Shown piece after piece: positions 1 to 7,759 of a stretch of DNA of 20,364 nucleotides (position 1 is its first letter; the number at the start of each line of letters is the position of its first letter). A program made the position numbers and the translations under genes. The notes under the pieces are model-generated. The model searched no databases and was not told the DNA's origin. It was given only the letters and a program-made list of their open reading frames with translations. The stretch is from an uncultured Verrucomicrobiae bacterium (GTDB lineage Bacteria; Verrucomicrobiota; Verrucomicrobiia; Verrucomicrobiales; Akkermansiaceae), in NCBI GenBank assembly GCA_937957985.1, contig CALGOH010000087.1:1-20364 (forward strand), read 5' to 3'.

Positions 1-1
1 G

Positions 2-178
2 CATGTCAATCAGGTCAGCAAGCCGCGTGAGAGAAAAGGTGACGAAGTCGGCCCTATGGGTCGCTCAATGAGAATCTGGCGTGAGGGCTTGGGGCGCGAT
101 GGTGAGAGAATCACCATCAAAGTGGCGGGCATGGAGCCCGTCGCTATCGATCTGAATAGCCCCATGGGTGAAGACTGA
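2..178 (+). CDS. C-terminal end of an unrecognised protein (5' partial)
   Basis: An open frame runs from the window edge to TGA at 176-178, giving about 58 residues that end LNSPMGED. The segment is charged and rich in Gly, Arg and Met (it contains EVGPMGRSMRIWREGLGRDG), with no membrane segment and no PEP-CTERM or FYRV-type ending. I do not recognise the family. The protein-like composition and the frame open from the edge support a real gene whose body lies upstream of the window. The next 120 bases show no gene, and the next recognisable item is the broken PLP-enzyme gene on the same strand. Confidence 0.5.
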   Translation, partial: HVNQVSKPRERKGDEVGPMGRSMRIWREGLGRDGERITIKVAGMEPVAIDLNSPMGED

Positions 179-299
179 TCATCAAGCCGAGCATTCATTA
201 GTAACAACCCCCTTGTCCCCGCCCTCCGGCCCAGCCCAACGGCTGTTTCAGGAGCCTCCCTCAAAAGCAAAAAATTCCTAGCAGCGCCCCTCAAGGCCC

Positions 300-1192
300 C
301 GGCCTCGGGAAGACATCGAAGAAGCGGACTGCACCCAGCCAGTTTCATAAGAGTTGCGGGCTCTTTCCGTTCTCGTGCCGGTGGAACTCGACCCCGGACT
401 CATGCCGATACTCTGCACGCTGGAGTTCATGAACCCGAGCGGCTCGACCAGCATTGCCTTGGCGCTGGCCTGCGCCCGGATGGGATTGCACTTCGTGGCC
501 TTCATCCAGGATTCCGCCAGTGCCGAGCGTGGGCTGATGATCCGGGCCTACGGCGGGGAGGTTCGAAGGGTCGAGGGCGGCATGCGGCAGATCCTCGCGG
601 CCGCGACGGAGGCCGCCGCCGAGAACCGCTGGTTTGCGACCCGGCAGTTCGAGAATCCCGACAACTCCGAGGCGCATCAGCGGGCGACCGGCTCCGAGAT
701 CCTCAGCCAGATGGAATGCGGGTGTGTGGACGTGGTGGTAAGCGGCGTGGGGACCGGCGGCACCCTTTGCGGGCTGTGGTCGGCCTTTCACGAGGCCTGC
801 TGCGAGGTCACCGCGATCGCCGCGATCCCCTGCGAGGGCGATTTCTTAGGCAGCAACGCGGAGTGCTGCAGTGTGACTTTCAGCAAGGACGTCCCCGGTG
901 TCATCGAGTGTCTGTCGAAGCTTTACGACGACTGGAAGGCGAAATGCCCGCCGGGGCGACTCGAGGAAGTGCTGATTGATCAGGGGGAGTGCTTGGAACT
1001 CACCCGTCAGCTTTGGAGTCGGGGCTTCCCGGTGGGGCCAGCTCGGGGCTCAACTACGCCGCCGCCCCCGAGGCGAAGCGCCGCCACGGCCCCGAGACCC
1101 GGGTCGGGACGGTCTTTCCTGATCGCATGGAGCGCTACTTCTCTCACCACGTCTTCGAGCACCTGAGATCGGGGTTGGAGGGCGAGACTTAA
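300..1192 (+). pseudogene. decayed PLP-dependent cysteine synthase / cystathionine beta-synthase-like gene
   Basis: Translation shows fold-type II PLP enzyme landmarks: LEFMNPSGS near the N-terminus, the phosphate-binding loop SGVGTGGTLCG, and a C-terminal GASSGLNYAAA followed by VFPDRMERYFS. Three lesions break it. An in-frame TAA at 348-350 separates an N-terminal remnant (EDIEEADCTQPVS) from the rest. LEFMNPSGS runs directly into TSIALALACARMG, so about 40 residues normally lying between these motifs, including the SxKDR lysine that binds PLP, are missing. The C-terminal motifs resume in another frame after a G-run at 1034-1037, which fits loss of one G. The longest intact piece (TTG 354 to 1166) lacks the catalytic lysine, so activity is not expected. 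The left boundary is uncertain. Confidence 0.82.
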
Positions 1193-1285
1193 ACTCCGCA
1201 GGGTGTCCCACCGGCACGATTACATGTACGAGGGGTGGGGAAAGAATCCCGCCGGCCGGGTGGGCGGGGCTCGACGAGCGACATG
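1193..1285. other. spacer between PLP pseudogene and duplicated leader
   Basis: No gene is seen here. From about 1258 the sequence resembles 2419-2460 (shared core TCGACGAGC, then ATGCCT and ATCTGT), so the tandem duplication covering the next two genes begins within this spacer. No convincing terminator was seen. Confidence 0.4.
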
Positions 1286-1489
1286 CCTCATCTGTCCTAA
1301 AAAAGAATACAGCTGCTTGAGGAGCTTCTTATTGAACGCCAGTCAGGGTGATGGTCGGGTCAGCGCATGAAATTTTCCATTCCTGCCATCATGAAGCCCC
1401 CGGTCGACCTCCGACAAGCCCGACCGTCCGCCTTCCTTCCGCAGATCCTGGAAGAAGCCATTCCCCCGCAGTAACCAACGAAAACGAAC
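1286..1489 (+). promoter_or_regulatory. duplicated 5' leader, copy 1
   Basis: About 200 bases before the start at 1490 align with 2553-2741 upstream of the paralogue. Shared landmarks in the same order are ATCTGTCCTAAAA, CAGYTGCTTGAG, CCATTCCTG, CATCATGAAG and CGACCGTCCG. A potential hairpin CGGTCG (1401-1406) / CGACCG (1421-1426) is kept in both copies with identical spacing. A short open frame from ATG 1369 is not supported as coding, because differences between copies fall mostly at first and second codon positions. It probably holds the promoter and untranslated leader; no -35/-10 pair is claimed. Confidence 0.55.
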
Positions 1490-2395
1490 ATGAAATACAG
1501 CACCCCTGCGCGGGTGGCGCTTGGCTTGGTCGCCTCTGTCGTCGCCTCCCGCGGCGCGCCTGTTGCGATCGGCAATCACAGCTTCGAAGATGTTGTACAG
1601 ACTGAAAGCACGATCAACGAAGGGGCGTTTGACACGGCAGTTTCACCTTGGACCCAAGAAGATGCCACGTGGAACAATACCCGTGTGATCACCCTTGACA
1701 CGACCAATCCCAACCTGAAACGGGGGGTCATTACGGGAGTGGATGGGGATCAATACGTCGTCATGGCGGGCGATGGTGGTTTCACCCTCATCCAATCCTT
1801 GGCTGCGACACTCGTCGCAGATGCAGACTATGAGGTCACTGCATCCTTTGCATCAGCATTCACTTCTCCAACCTCAACAGTTGGAAATCTAGTCGAGGGG
1901 ACGGTTTCACTCTATGCCGATTACGGTGGTGCCAACCAAGTGCAGGTTGCGACAGTCACAGCCGGCTGGGATGATCTCAATGATCATCATACCATTTTTC
2001 AGGATTACTCGGCAACGGGTTCGGTGGCAGGGGGCGATGCAGCCATCGGCAGTGCTTTAACGGTTGTGCTCTCAGGCTACAGCGACAGATCGATCTTTTC
2101 CGGCGGCTCTGGTAACAGTGGAATCCTCGCAGACAATATTCGGCTCTCCGAGCTGATGGAGACAACCAAGATTCCGGTGGTTTCGACCTCCTACGACGCC
2201 GGCAGCGGCGAGTTCACCGTGGTCTTCACCTCCGAGACCGGCAAGACCTACAGCGTCTACGGTGGCGCGTCCCTTGATGACATCGCCTCATGGCCGGAAG
2301 TCAGCACTGCCGACATCGTCGGCGACGGCTCCGACATCCCGTTCTCCGACACCGCCGGCACCAATCGGATGTTCTACCAGGTGCGGGAAGACTGA
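1490..2395 (+). CDS. secreted protein, NHSFED-type domain with C-terminal FYRV-type module
   Basis: The 301-residue product begins with a signal peptide (MKYSTPARVALGLVASVVA, cut near the following SRGA). Residues about 25-220 form a domain starting VAIGNHSFED and containing TGVDGDQYVVM, LYADYGGANQVQ and NSGILADNIRL, nearly the same as in the next gene. This resembles the galactose-binding-like domains common in PEP-CTERM proteins, which is an inference. From about residue 220 the two paralogues part: this one carries about 80 residues with TGKTYSVYGGASLDD and a terminal FYQVRED, a beta-rich module frequent at the ends of verrucomicrobial secreted proteins, where the paralogue has PEP-CTERM. 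GC rises at that point. There is no clear Shine-Dalgarno site. It is probably extracellular or surface-bound; function unknown. Confidence 0.85.
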   Translation: MKYSTPARVALGLVASVVASRGAPVAIGNHSFEDVVQTESTINEGAFDTAVSPWTQEDATWNNTRVITLDTTNPNLKRGVITGVDGDQYVVMAGDGGFTLIQSLAATLVADADYEVTASFASAFTSPTSTVGNLVEGTVSLYADYGGANQVQVATVTAGWDDLNDHHTIFQDYSATGSVAGGDAAIGSALTVVLSGYSDRSIFSGGSGNSGILADNIRLSELMETTKIPVVSTSYDAGSGEFTVVFTSETGKTYSVYGGASLDDIASWPEVSTADIVGDGSDIPFSDTAGTNRMFYQVRED

Positions 2396-2465
2396 TGCCG
2401 GGATGGCAAAAGTCGGCCCGGTGGGCGTGGATCGACGAGCAAAATGCCTTATCTGTTCTGAATGG

Positions 2466-2551
2466 CACGGGATTAAGACGGCTTACGAGTCCGGAATGCC
2501 CGAAAACTCAACGATCCTTCCACCGTCGCGCCTCTTAATCCCGCGGCATTC
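2466..2551. repeat. 86-base insertion with 11-base terminal inverted repeats (MITE-like)
   Basis: Relative to leader copy 1, copy 2 contains extra sequence here. A perfect inverted repeat CGGGATTAAGA / TCTTAATCCCG lies at 2468-2478 and 2533-2543. Near-identical direct repeats flank the insertion: TTATCTGTTCTGAATGG at 2449-2465 and TTATCTGTCCTAAAATGG at 2552-2569. The 54-base interior has no gene. The layout suggests a small non-autonomous element or a slipped duplication; 17-18 bases is long for a target duplication, so the mechanism is open. Confidence 0.5.
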
Positions 2552-2741
2552 TTATCTGTCCTAAAATGGAATTCAGTTGCTTGAGAAGCTTTTTGTTGAT
2601 CGTCAGTTCGGGGGATGGTCATTTCGCTGCAGGGAGTTCTCCATTCCTGTCATCATGAAGCTCCCGGTCGATCTCCTGCAAAACCGACCGTCCGGTTTCC
2701 TTCTGCCGATCCTGTATCAATCGGTTTCCCCGCACCAACCA
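2552..2741 (+). promoter_or_regulatory. duplicated 5' leader, copy 2
   Basis: This is the counterpart of 1286-1489, collinear with it through the CATCATGAAG block and the conserved CGGTCG (2665-2670) / CGACCG (2685-2690) hairpin, which lies 52 bases before the start codon here and 64 in copy 1. The preceding gene ends at 2395, so this gene probably has its own promoter here. Confidence 0.5.
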
Positions 2742-3503
2742 ATGAAAACAAACATCAAGAGCAGCACTCCTGTAATGGCGGCGCTCTGCCTGATTGCCAC
2801 GATGGTCACATCACACGCCGCATCGATTTTTGTCGGCAATCACAGCTTCGAAGACATCGACCTGGATGGAAATCCGAACGATTTGGGGGGCACCGGTAGG
2901 GATACGGTCAACGAAACGGAATTCGACGCCGCTATATCACCTTGGACGCAAGAAGATGTCACTTGGAACAATACCCGCGTGATCGATCTGTCCACGACCA
3001 ACCCTAACCTGAATATCATTACGGGAGTGAATGGCGATCAATACATCGTCATGCCGAACCATGGTGGGTTCACCCTCTCCCAGACCCTGGCCACGACCCT
3101 GGTTGCAGATACCGACTATCAGGTCACCGCAGCCTTTGCCTCAGCCTTCACTTCACCGACCTCAAGCCTTGGAGATCTGGTCGAAGGCACGATTTCACTG
3201 TATGCCGATTACGGCGGTGCCAATCAGGTGCAGATTGCCACCATCACAGCCGGCTGGGATGATCTCAACAACCATCATAGAGCCTTTCAGGATTACTCGG
3301 CAACCGGTTCGGTGGCAGGGGGCGATGCCGCCATCGGTAGTGCATTGACGCTTGTGCTCTCAGGCTTCAGCGACAGGGATGGCTCAAACAACAGTGGAAT
3401 CCTTGCAGACAACATTCGTCTGACTGCGATCCCCGAACCCTCCTCTCTCGCCTTGCTGGGTTTGGTTGCGCTGGTCGTCATGGGAAGGCGCTCCAGATCT
3501 TAG
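2742..3503 (+). CDS. PEP-CTERM sorting domain protein, NHSFED-type domain
   Basis: The 253-residue product starts at ATG 2742 (MKTNIKSSTPVMAALCLIAT), which gives a normal signal peptide ending near SHA-AS; an upstream in-frame start at 2577 would add non-signal-like sequence from the leader. The central domain (SIFVGNHSFED to NSGILADNIRL) is a close paralogue of the preceding gene, with a few extra residues near the N-terminus (DLDGNPNDLGGTG). The C-terminus IPEPSSLALLGLVALVVM followed by GRRSRS is a classical PEP-CTERM signal: PEP motif, hydrophobic stretch, basic tail. Known PEP-CTERM proteins are processed by exosortase and attached to or released at the cell surface. No exosortase gene is in this window. 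Confidence 0.9.
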   Translation: MKTNIKSSTPVMAALCLIATMVTSHAASIFVGNHSFEDIDLDGNPNDLGGTGRDTVNETEFDAAISPWTQEDVTWNNTRVIDLSTTNPNLNIITGVNGDQYIVMPNHGGFTLSQTLATTLVADTDYQVTAAFASAFTSPTSSLGDLVEGTISLYADYGGANQVQIATITAGWDDLNNHHRAFQDYSATGSVAGGDAAIGSALTLVLSGFSDRDGSNNSGILADNIRLTAIPEPSSLALLGLVALVVMGRRSRS

Positions 3504-3899
3504 GAAATCAAGGCCCCGGCCCTGTCGAATCATCTCATTGTGGGTCGGCTTGGGGGCTTCGCACTGCCGAGACGCCCCTCGAACCAACCCGGGTCGAAGG
3601 GGTGAGTCCAAAAGAGGGCCGCCTGGGAACATCGGGTATCCAGCATCTGCGTCAAGGCAGGCCCTCATGCACCCGATGGATGCTGGCAATCGGTCCGCCA
3701 TTGGAGATCCGGACGGGCCTGGCCGCTTGCTGCCAATCCGCGCCGATCCCTGCGCCGGACGCCGGTGGGCGGGCCGCGGCCAAGCCCAAGCGCAATGCCT
3801 TTCAACAGCCTCCTATGCCTCCTCGACCACCCGTTTCACGGCAAAGGCCCCAATGCTCTCGAAGGCTCCGCCTTCGTCGCACCACCCCCAAGTCAACCA
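3504..3899 (+). promoter_or_regulatory. 396-base intergenic region ahead of the phyH-uroD-GH20-DUF6288 operon
   Basis: No supported gene. It must hold the promoter for the operon starting at 3900 and any terminator of the preceding gene, though neither is clear. Two short inverted repeats interlock: ATCGGGT (3631-3637) with ACCCGAT (3671-3677), and CCAGCATC (3640-3647) with GATGCTGG (3679-3686). They cannot both form as simple hairpins. Confidence 0.35.
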
Positions 3900-4658
3900 A
3901 TGAACTCATCCAATCACGCTCCTGCTTTCGCCCGCGACGGTTTCGTGAAAGTCGATGCCCTGCTTCAGGCCGTTGAGGTCGATCGCCTGCTTGCCTTGTA
4001 TGACCGCTTCCTCGACGGTTCGATCAAAGTCGGCTCGATGCGGGCCGACCTCGGCGCAGGATCCGACCGCAAGGAGGGGGTCAAGGAGAACATCACCCAG
4101 ATCATGTGGCCGAGCGAGTTCGTGCCCGTGCTTCACGACACCCCGGCATACCAAAACGCCCTGCGGATCGCCCGCGAATTGCTGGGAGAGGACATGGCTT
4201 TCGATTTCGACATGCTGATCGACAAAGCGCCGCAGTCCGGCACGCCCACTCCCTGGCATCAGGACTGCGCCTACTGGCCGGATCTGCCGGACAAGCGGGC
4301 CGCCTCCTGTTGGATCGCGCTCGACGAGGCCACCCTCGACAATGGCTGCATGTGGTTCGTCCCCGGATCGCACGAGGGTGAGTTGCGGCCTCATCACCCG
4401 GCCGGCAAGGGCGGTGGGGCGCTCGAGTGTGACGGCAGCGAAGAGGAGGGCCGTCCGGTCCCGCTTCCCCCCGGCGCGTGCACCTTTCACGGCGGCGGCA
4501 CCCTCCACTACAGTCGCGGCAATACCACTACAGGCCACCGCCGCGCCTTGATCCTCAACTTCCGGCCGGCGGAGATGATCCGGCTCGAACGCGAACTCGG
4601 GTTCGATCACGGCAAGAGTGACAACACTCGCCGGAATCGCAACAAGGCAACGGAATGA
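3900..4658 (+). CDS. phytanoyl-CoA dioxygenase (PhyH) family protein
   Basis: This 252-residue protein matches the PhyH family of Fe(II)/2-oxoglutarate dioxygenases in length and motifs. The iron-binding HxD is at H120/D122 in TPWHQDCAYW. CMWFVPGSHEGEL is the usual core strand, and the distal half TLHYSRGNTTTGHRRALI supplies the third ligand (probably H203) and the 2-oxoglutarate-binding Arg (R214 or R215). ATG 3900 (MNSSNHAPAFARDGFVKV) is chosen because family proteins begin just before the FxRDGfv motif; the longer frame from 3765 adds unrelated sequence. No signal peptide, so cytoplasmic. Its stop overlaps the next start (ATGA), which indicates translational coupling with the UroD-like gene. 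Bacterial members hydroxylate varied small molecules; the substrate here is unknown. Confidence 0.9.
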   Translation: MNSSNHAPAFARDGFVKVDALLQAVEVDRLLALYDRFLDGSIKVGSMRADLGAGSDRKEGVKENITQIMWPSEFVPVLHDTPAYQNALRIARELLGEDMAFDFDMLIDKAPQSGTPTPWHQDCAYWPDLPDKRAASCWIALDEATLDNGCMWFVPGSHEGELRPHHPAGKGGGALECDGSEEEGRPVPLPPGACTFHGGGTLHYSRGNTTTGHRRALILNFRPAEMIRLERELGFDHGKSDNTRRNRNKATE

Positions 4659-5713
4659 ACTCCAAACAGATGATCCACGCCACCCTCCGCGGCGAAAGCG
4701 TGCCGCGACCCGTGTGCGGCCCGCTTGCGTGCCATTTCTGCGGGCGTTACTACGGCGTCTCGCTCAAGGATTACACGCTCAACGCCGACACCCTGGCCGA
4801 CTGCGTCATCCGATACCATCATGAGTTCCGCCCTGATGCGGTCTGGATCTCGGCCGACACCTGGATCATCGCGGAGGCCATGGGGGCCGCGGTCCGTTTT
4901 CCGGATGACGATCAACCGATGTGCGGCAGTCCCGAGCCGACCTACCGCGGCATCGAGGAGCTCGCCAAGATCCCCGCTCCCGATCCCACGAGCCTCGGCC
5001 GGCAGCCGCTCATGTGCCAGGCACTGCGCAAGGTGGTCCGGGAGATCGGCGACGAGACCTTCGTGGTCGCCTGCATCGACCAGGCGCCATTTTCGCTCGC
5101 CTGCGCCCTGGGCGGGATCAATGAGATGATGATGGCGACGGTCGCCGACCCGGACTTTGCCCGGGCGCTGCTGGAGAAATGCACCGAGCACGTCGCTGCC
5201 TACGGGCAGGCACTCGCGGCGGAAGGTGCGGACATGCTCAGCACCGGCGACTCGCCCGCCGTCATGCTCGGACCGGAAACCTACCGGAAATACGCGCTGC
5301 CCTACGAGCAGCGTGTCTTCGAAATCCTGCGCGACACGACCCGCTGCAGGCTCTCGCTCCACATCTGCGGCGACTCGACCGGGATCCTGACCGACATGGC
5401 AAGCTCTGGAGCCGACGTGCTTGAGCTCGACTACGGTGTCGATCTCGGCCATGCCTGTGATGTTCTGCCGGAGGGCATTGCGATCTGGGGGAACATCAAC
5501 GCCGTTTCCCCGCTCTACAACGGGTCGCCCATGGAGGTGCGGGCCGCCGCCGGGCAGGCGATCGAGACGGCACGGAGAACGGGGCGCAAGCGATTCGTGC
5601 TCAGCTCCGGATGCACCCTGGCTCCCGACACGCCGGGAGACAACCTCCACGAACTCATCGACTCCGCCGTCGCGCACTCCGGAGTCGAAACGTGTCAACG
5701 AAGAGCAACGTGA
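4655..5713 (+). CDS. uroporphyrinogen decarboxylase (URO-D) family protein, MtaA-like
   Basis: The product is 352 residues. Landmarks are the zinc-type LHICGDS (H236, C238) and SSGCTL (C320). This H-x-C...C set is typical of corrinoid/cobamide-dependent methyltransferases of the MtaA/MtbA group rather than true haem-pathway HemE, where these residues are absent. The N-terminus MNSKQMIHATLRGESVPRPV fits the family start. No signal peptide, so cytoplasmic. It overlaps phyH by four bases and lies 33 bases before the GH20 gene. Such URO-D-like proteins are common in Verrucomicrobiota and Planctomycetota sugar-utilisation loci. A role in demethylation of a methylated substrate is inference; no corrinoid protein or partner methyltransferase is seen nearby. 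Confidence 0.85.
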   Translation: MNSKQMIHATLRGESVPRPVCGPLACHFCGRYYGVSLKDYTLNADTLADCVIRYHHEFRPDAVWISADTWIIAEAMGAAVRFPDDDQPMCGSPEPTYRGIEELAKIPAPDPTSLGRQPLMCQALRKVVREIGDETFVVACIDQAPFSLACALGGINEMMMATVADPDFARALLEKCTEHVAAYGQALAAEGADMLSTGDSPAVMLGPETYRKYALPYEQRVFEILRDTTRCRLSLHICGDSTGILTDMASSGADVLELDYGVDLGHACDVLPEGIAIWGNINAVSPLYNGSPMEVRAAAGQAIETARRTGRKRFVLSSGCTLAPDTPGDNLHELIDSAVAHSGVETCQRRAT

Positions 5714-5746
5714 CACGCCACCACCGAAAAGACCGATAATCAAATC

Positions 5747-7735
5747 ATGATGGGATTCCCCACCCAATTTCATTTCTGCCGGTTCCTGTTGCTGCCCTGG
5801 ATCGTCGCCGTGACTTCTCATGGGGCGGTGGATGTGGCGTCGGCATCGCCAAAGGCTGAAACGCCCTTTGAATTGCTGCCTGCGCCACGCCATCTCAGCG
5901 TTCTTCAAGACAGCTTCTCGCCGGCTGATGAAAACCGGATCTGGGCGCCGGAGGCGGGGCAAGTGGAGGTCCAGCGCGTCATGGAGCAGTTTCGTTCGAT
6001 TCTGGAAAAGCGCGGGATCTCCAGCTCACTGGCCGCGGAGTGGGATCCAGAACGCTGCAACATCATCTTTCGACTCAGCCCCGAGTTGGTGCCTCAACAG
6101 GAGGGCTACCGGATCTCGGTCACGGACGAGAGGCTCGGCGTGTATGCTCGCGATGCGGCCGGTCTCTACTACGCCGCGCTGACCCTGGGGCAAATCCTCG
6201 ACCAAATCCCGGCGGGCCAGCCCATCCTCGGCATGAAGATCAATGACTGGCCCGACTTCCCGAACCGCGGCGTGATGCTCGATGTCTCGCGGGACAAGAT
6301 CCCGACGATGGAGACGCTCTATCAGTATGTCGATTACTTCGCGTCCTGGAAGATCAATCAGCTCCAGCTCTACACCGAGCACAGCTTCGCCTACGAGGGC
6401 CACGAGACGGTCTGGAAGGATGCCAGCCCGATGACGCCGGAGCAGATCCGGGCGCTCGATGCCTACTGCAGGGAACGCTTTATCGAACTCGTGCCGAACC
6501 AGAACACCTTCGGGCACATGGAGCGCTGGCTCAAATACGAGCCCTACCGGCAATTCGCCGAAGCGCCCGATGGCTTCCATACCGGCAGTGGCTGGCAATT
6601 TCCAAGGGCGCTCTGCGTCACCGACCCGCGTTCGATCGCATTGGTCGACGACCTGCTGGGCCAACTGATTCCCAACTTCGCAAGTGGCCAGATCAACGTA
6701 GGCTGCGACGAGACCCACGAGCTCGGTCGTGGGCGAAACAAGGAACTCGTCGAGGAGCGCGGCTTCGGGCGGGTCTATCTCGATTTCCTGCTCAAGATCC
6801 ACGCGGTCTGTGAGAAGCATGGCAAGGTCATGCAGTTCTGGGGCGACATCATCAGAAACTACCCGGAACTGATTCCGGAACTCCCGGACAACATCATCGC
6901 CATGGTCTGGGGCTACCGGCCCGATCACCGCTACGACGAAGAATGCCGGAAGTTCAAGGCATCCGGCGTGCCCTTCTACGTCTGCCCCGGCACGTCCGCC
7001 TGGCTCAGTCTGTCCGGCAGGACCCAGCGCGCCTTTGACAATATCCGCAACGCAGTGACCCACGGACTGGAACACGGAGCCATCGGCGTGCTGAACACAA
7101 GCTGGTGTGCCCGCGGTACCTGGCAGAGCTATCCTTCGCCCTTTCCCGGGTTTGTCTATGGAGCGGCCTTGAGCTGGTGTGTTGAAACCAATCTCGATGC
7201 CGACGTTCCCTCCCTTCTGGACCGTTACGTCTTCCTCGATGAGGCGGGAGTTGTCGGTGAGGTGGTTTGTGAGGTCGGCAATGCCTACGCGGCACCCGAG
7301 GGATACTACAACGGAGATACCTCTTACCTGGCAAAGATCATGCTCGATCCCGCGCTGCCTCTGACGATCAACCATTTCAAATGGATCACCCCGGAAAAGG
7401 TGGGCCAGATTCGGGCTCATGTGCATCAAGCGATAAAGCCTCTGGGCCAGGCAAGACCGCTCGGCGATGATGGGGATCTCGTGATGGAGGAGATCCGCCA
7501 CTCCGCCGACCTTGTGCTTTTTGCCTGCGACCTGTTCGACGCCCGTTTCCCAGCGCCGGACAACATGCTTGCGAATGTGTCCGAGGATGAACGTCAGCGG
7601 CTGGCCGGCAAACTGAGGAGTCTGATTGCCAATCACGAAGATCTCTGGCTCCAGCGCAACCGCATCGGCGGACTCTCTGACAGCAAGGAGCGGATGAGCC
7701 CTCTCCTTGAATTGCTTGAAGGCGATCGGCCCTGA
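5747..7735 (+). CDS. beta-N-acetylhexosaminidase, glycoside hydrolase family 20
   Basis: The 662-residue protein has an N-terminal hydrophobic signal (FLLLPWIVAVTSHGAVDV) and is probably exported. Residues about 40-160 look like the GH20 N-terminal accessory domain, with EGYRISVTDERLGVYARDAA and YYAALTLGQIL. The catalytic barrel begins at NRGVMLDVSRDKIPT (residue 173). The catalytic Asp-Glu pair is D321/E322 in INVGCDETHE, where many family members have GGDE. W365 in FWGDII fits the substrate pocket. GH20 enzymes remove terminal beta-linked GlcNAc or GalNAc by substrate-assisted catalysis. The roughly 180-residue C-terminal region is helical and not assigned. A start at 5750 (second ATG) is equally possible. 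It lies 33 bases after the UroD-like gene and 24 before the DUF6288 gene. Confidence 0.9.
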   Translation: MMGFPTQFHFCRFLLLPWIVAVTSHGAVDVASASPKAETPFELLPAPRHLSVLQDSFSPADENRIWAPEAGQVEVQRVMEQFRSILEKRGISSSLAAEWDPERCNIIFRLSPELVPQQEGYRISVTDERLGVYARDAAGLYYAALTLGQILDQIPAGQPILGMKINDWPDFPNRGVMLDVSRDKIPTMETLYQYVDYFASWKINQLQLYTEHSFAYEGHETVWKDASPMTPEQIRALDAYCRERFIELVPNQNTFGHMERWLKYEPYRQFAEAPDGFHTGSGWQFPRALCVTDPRSIALVDDLLGQLIPNFASGQINVGCDETHELGRGRNKELVEERGFGRVYLDFLLKIHAVCEKHGKVMQFWGDIIRNYPELIPELPDNIIAMVWGYRPDHRYDEECRKFKASGVPFYVCPGTSAWLSLSGRTQRAFDNIRNAVTHGLEHGAIGVLNTSWCARGTWQSYPSPFPGFVYGAALSWCVETNLDADVPSLLDRYVFLDEAGVVGEVVCEVGNAYAAPEGYYNGDTSYLAKIMLDPALPLTINHFKWITPEKVGQIRAHVHQAIKPLGQARPLGDDGDLVMEEIRHSADLVLFACDLFDARFPAPDNMLANVSEDERQRLAGKLRSLIANHEDLWLQRNRIGGLSDSKERMSPLLELLEGDRP

Positions 7736-7759
7736 GGATTTGAAAAACCTGGAAGAATC

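Noticed and set aside
1000..1192. Possible programmed -1 frameshift in the PLP-enzyme gene at the G-run.
   Set aside because: The gene also has an in-frame TAA and lacks the catalytic lysine region, so recoding would not rescue a working enzyme.
1369..1473. Short upstream open frame in the duplicated leader (MKFSIPAIMKPP...).
   Set aside because: Comparison with the second copy shows changes mainly at first and second codon positions and no conserved start or stop, so it is not under coding selection.
6026..7636. Minus-strand open frame of 536 codons across the GH20 gene.
   Set aside because: It is antisense to a gene with a recognisable catalytic Asp-Glu pair and shows no motifs of its own.
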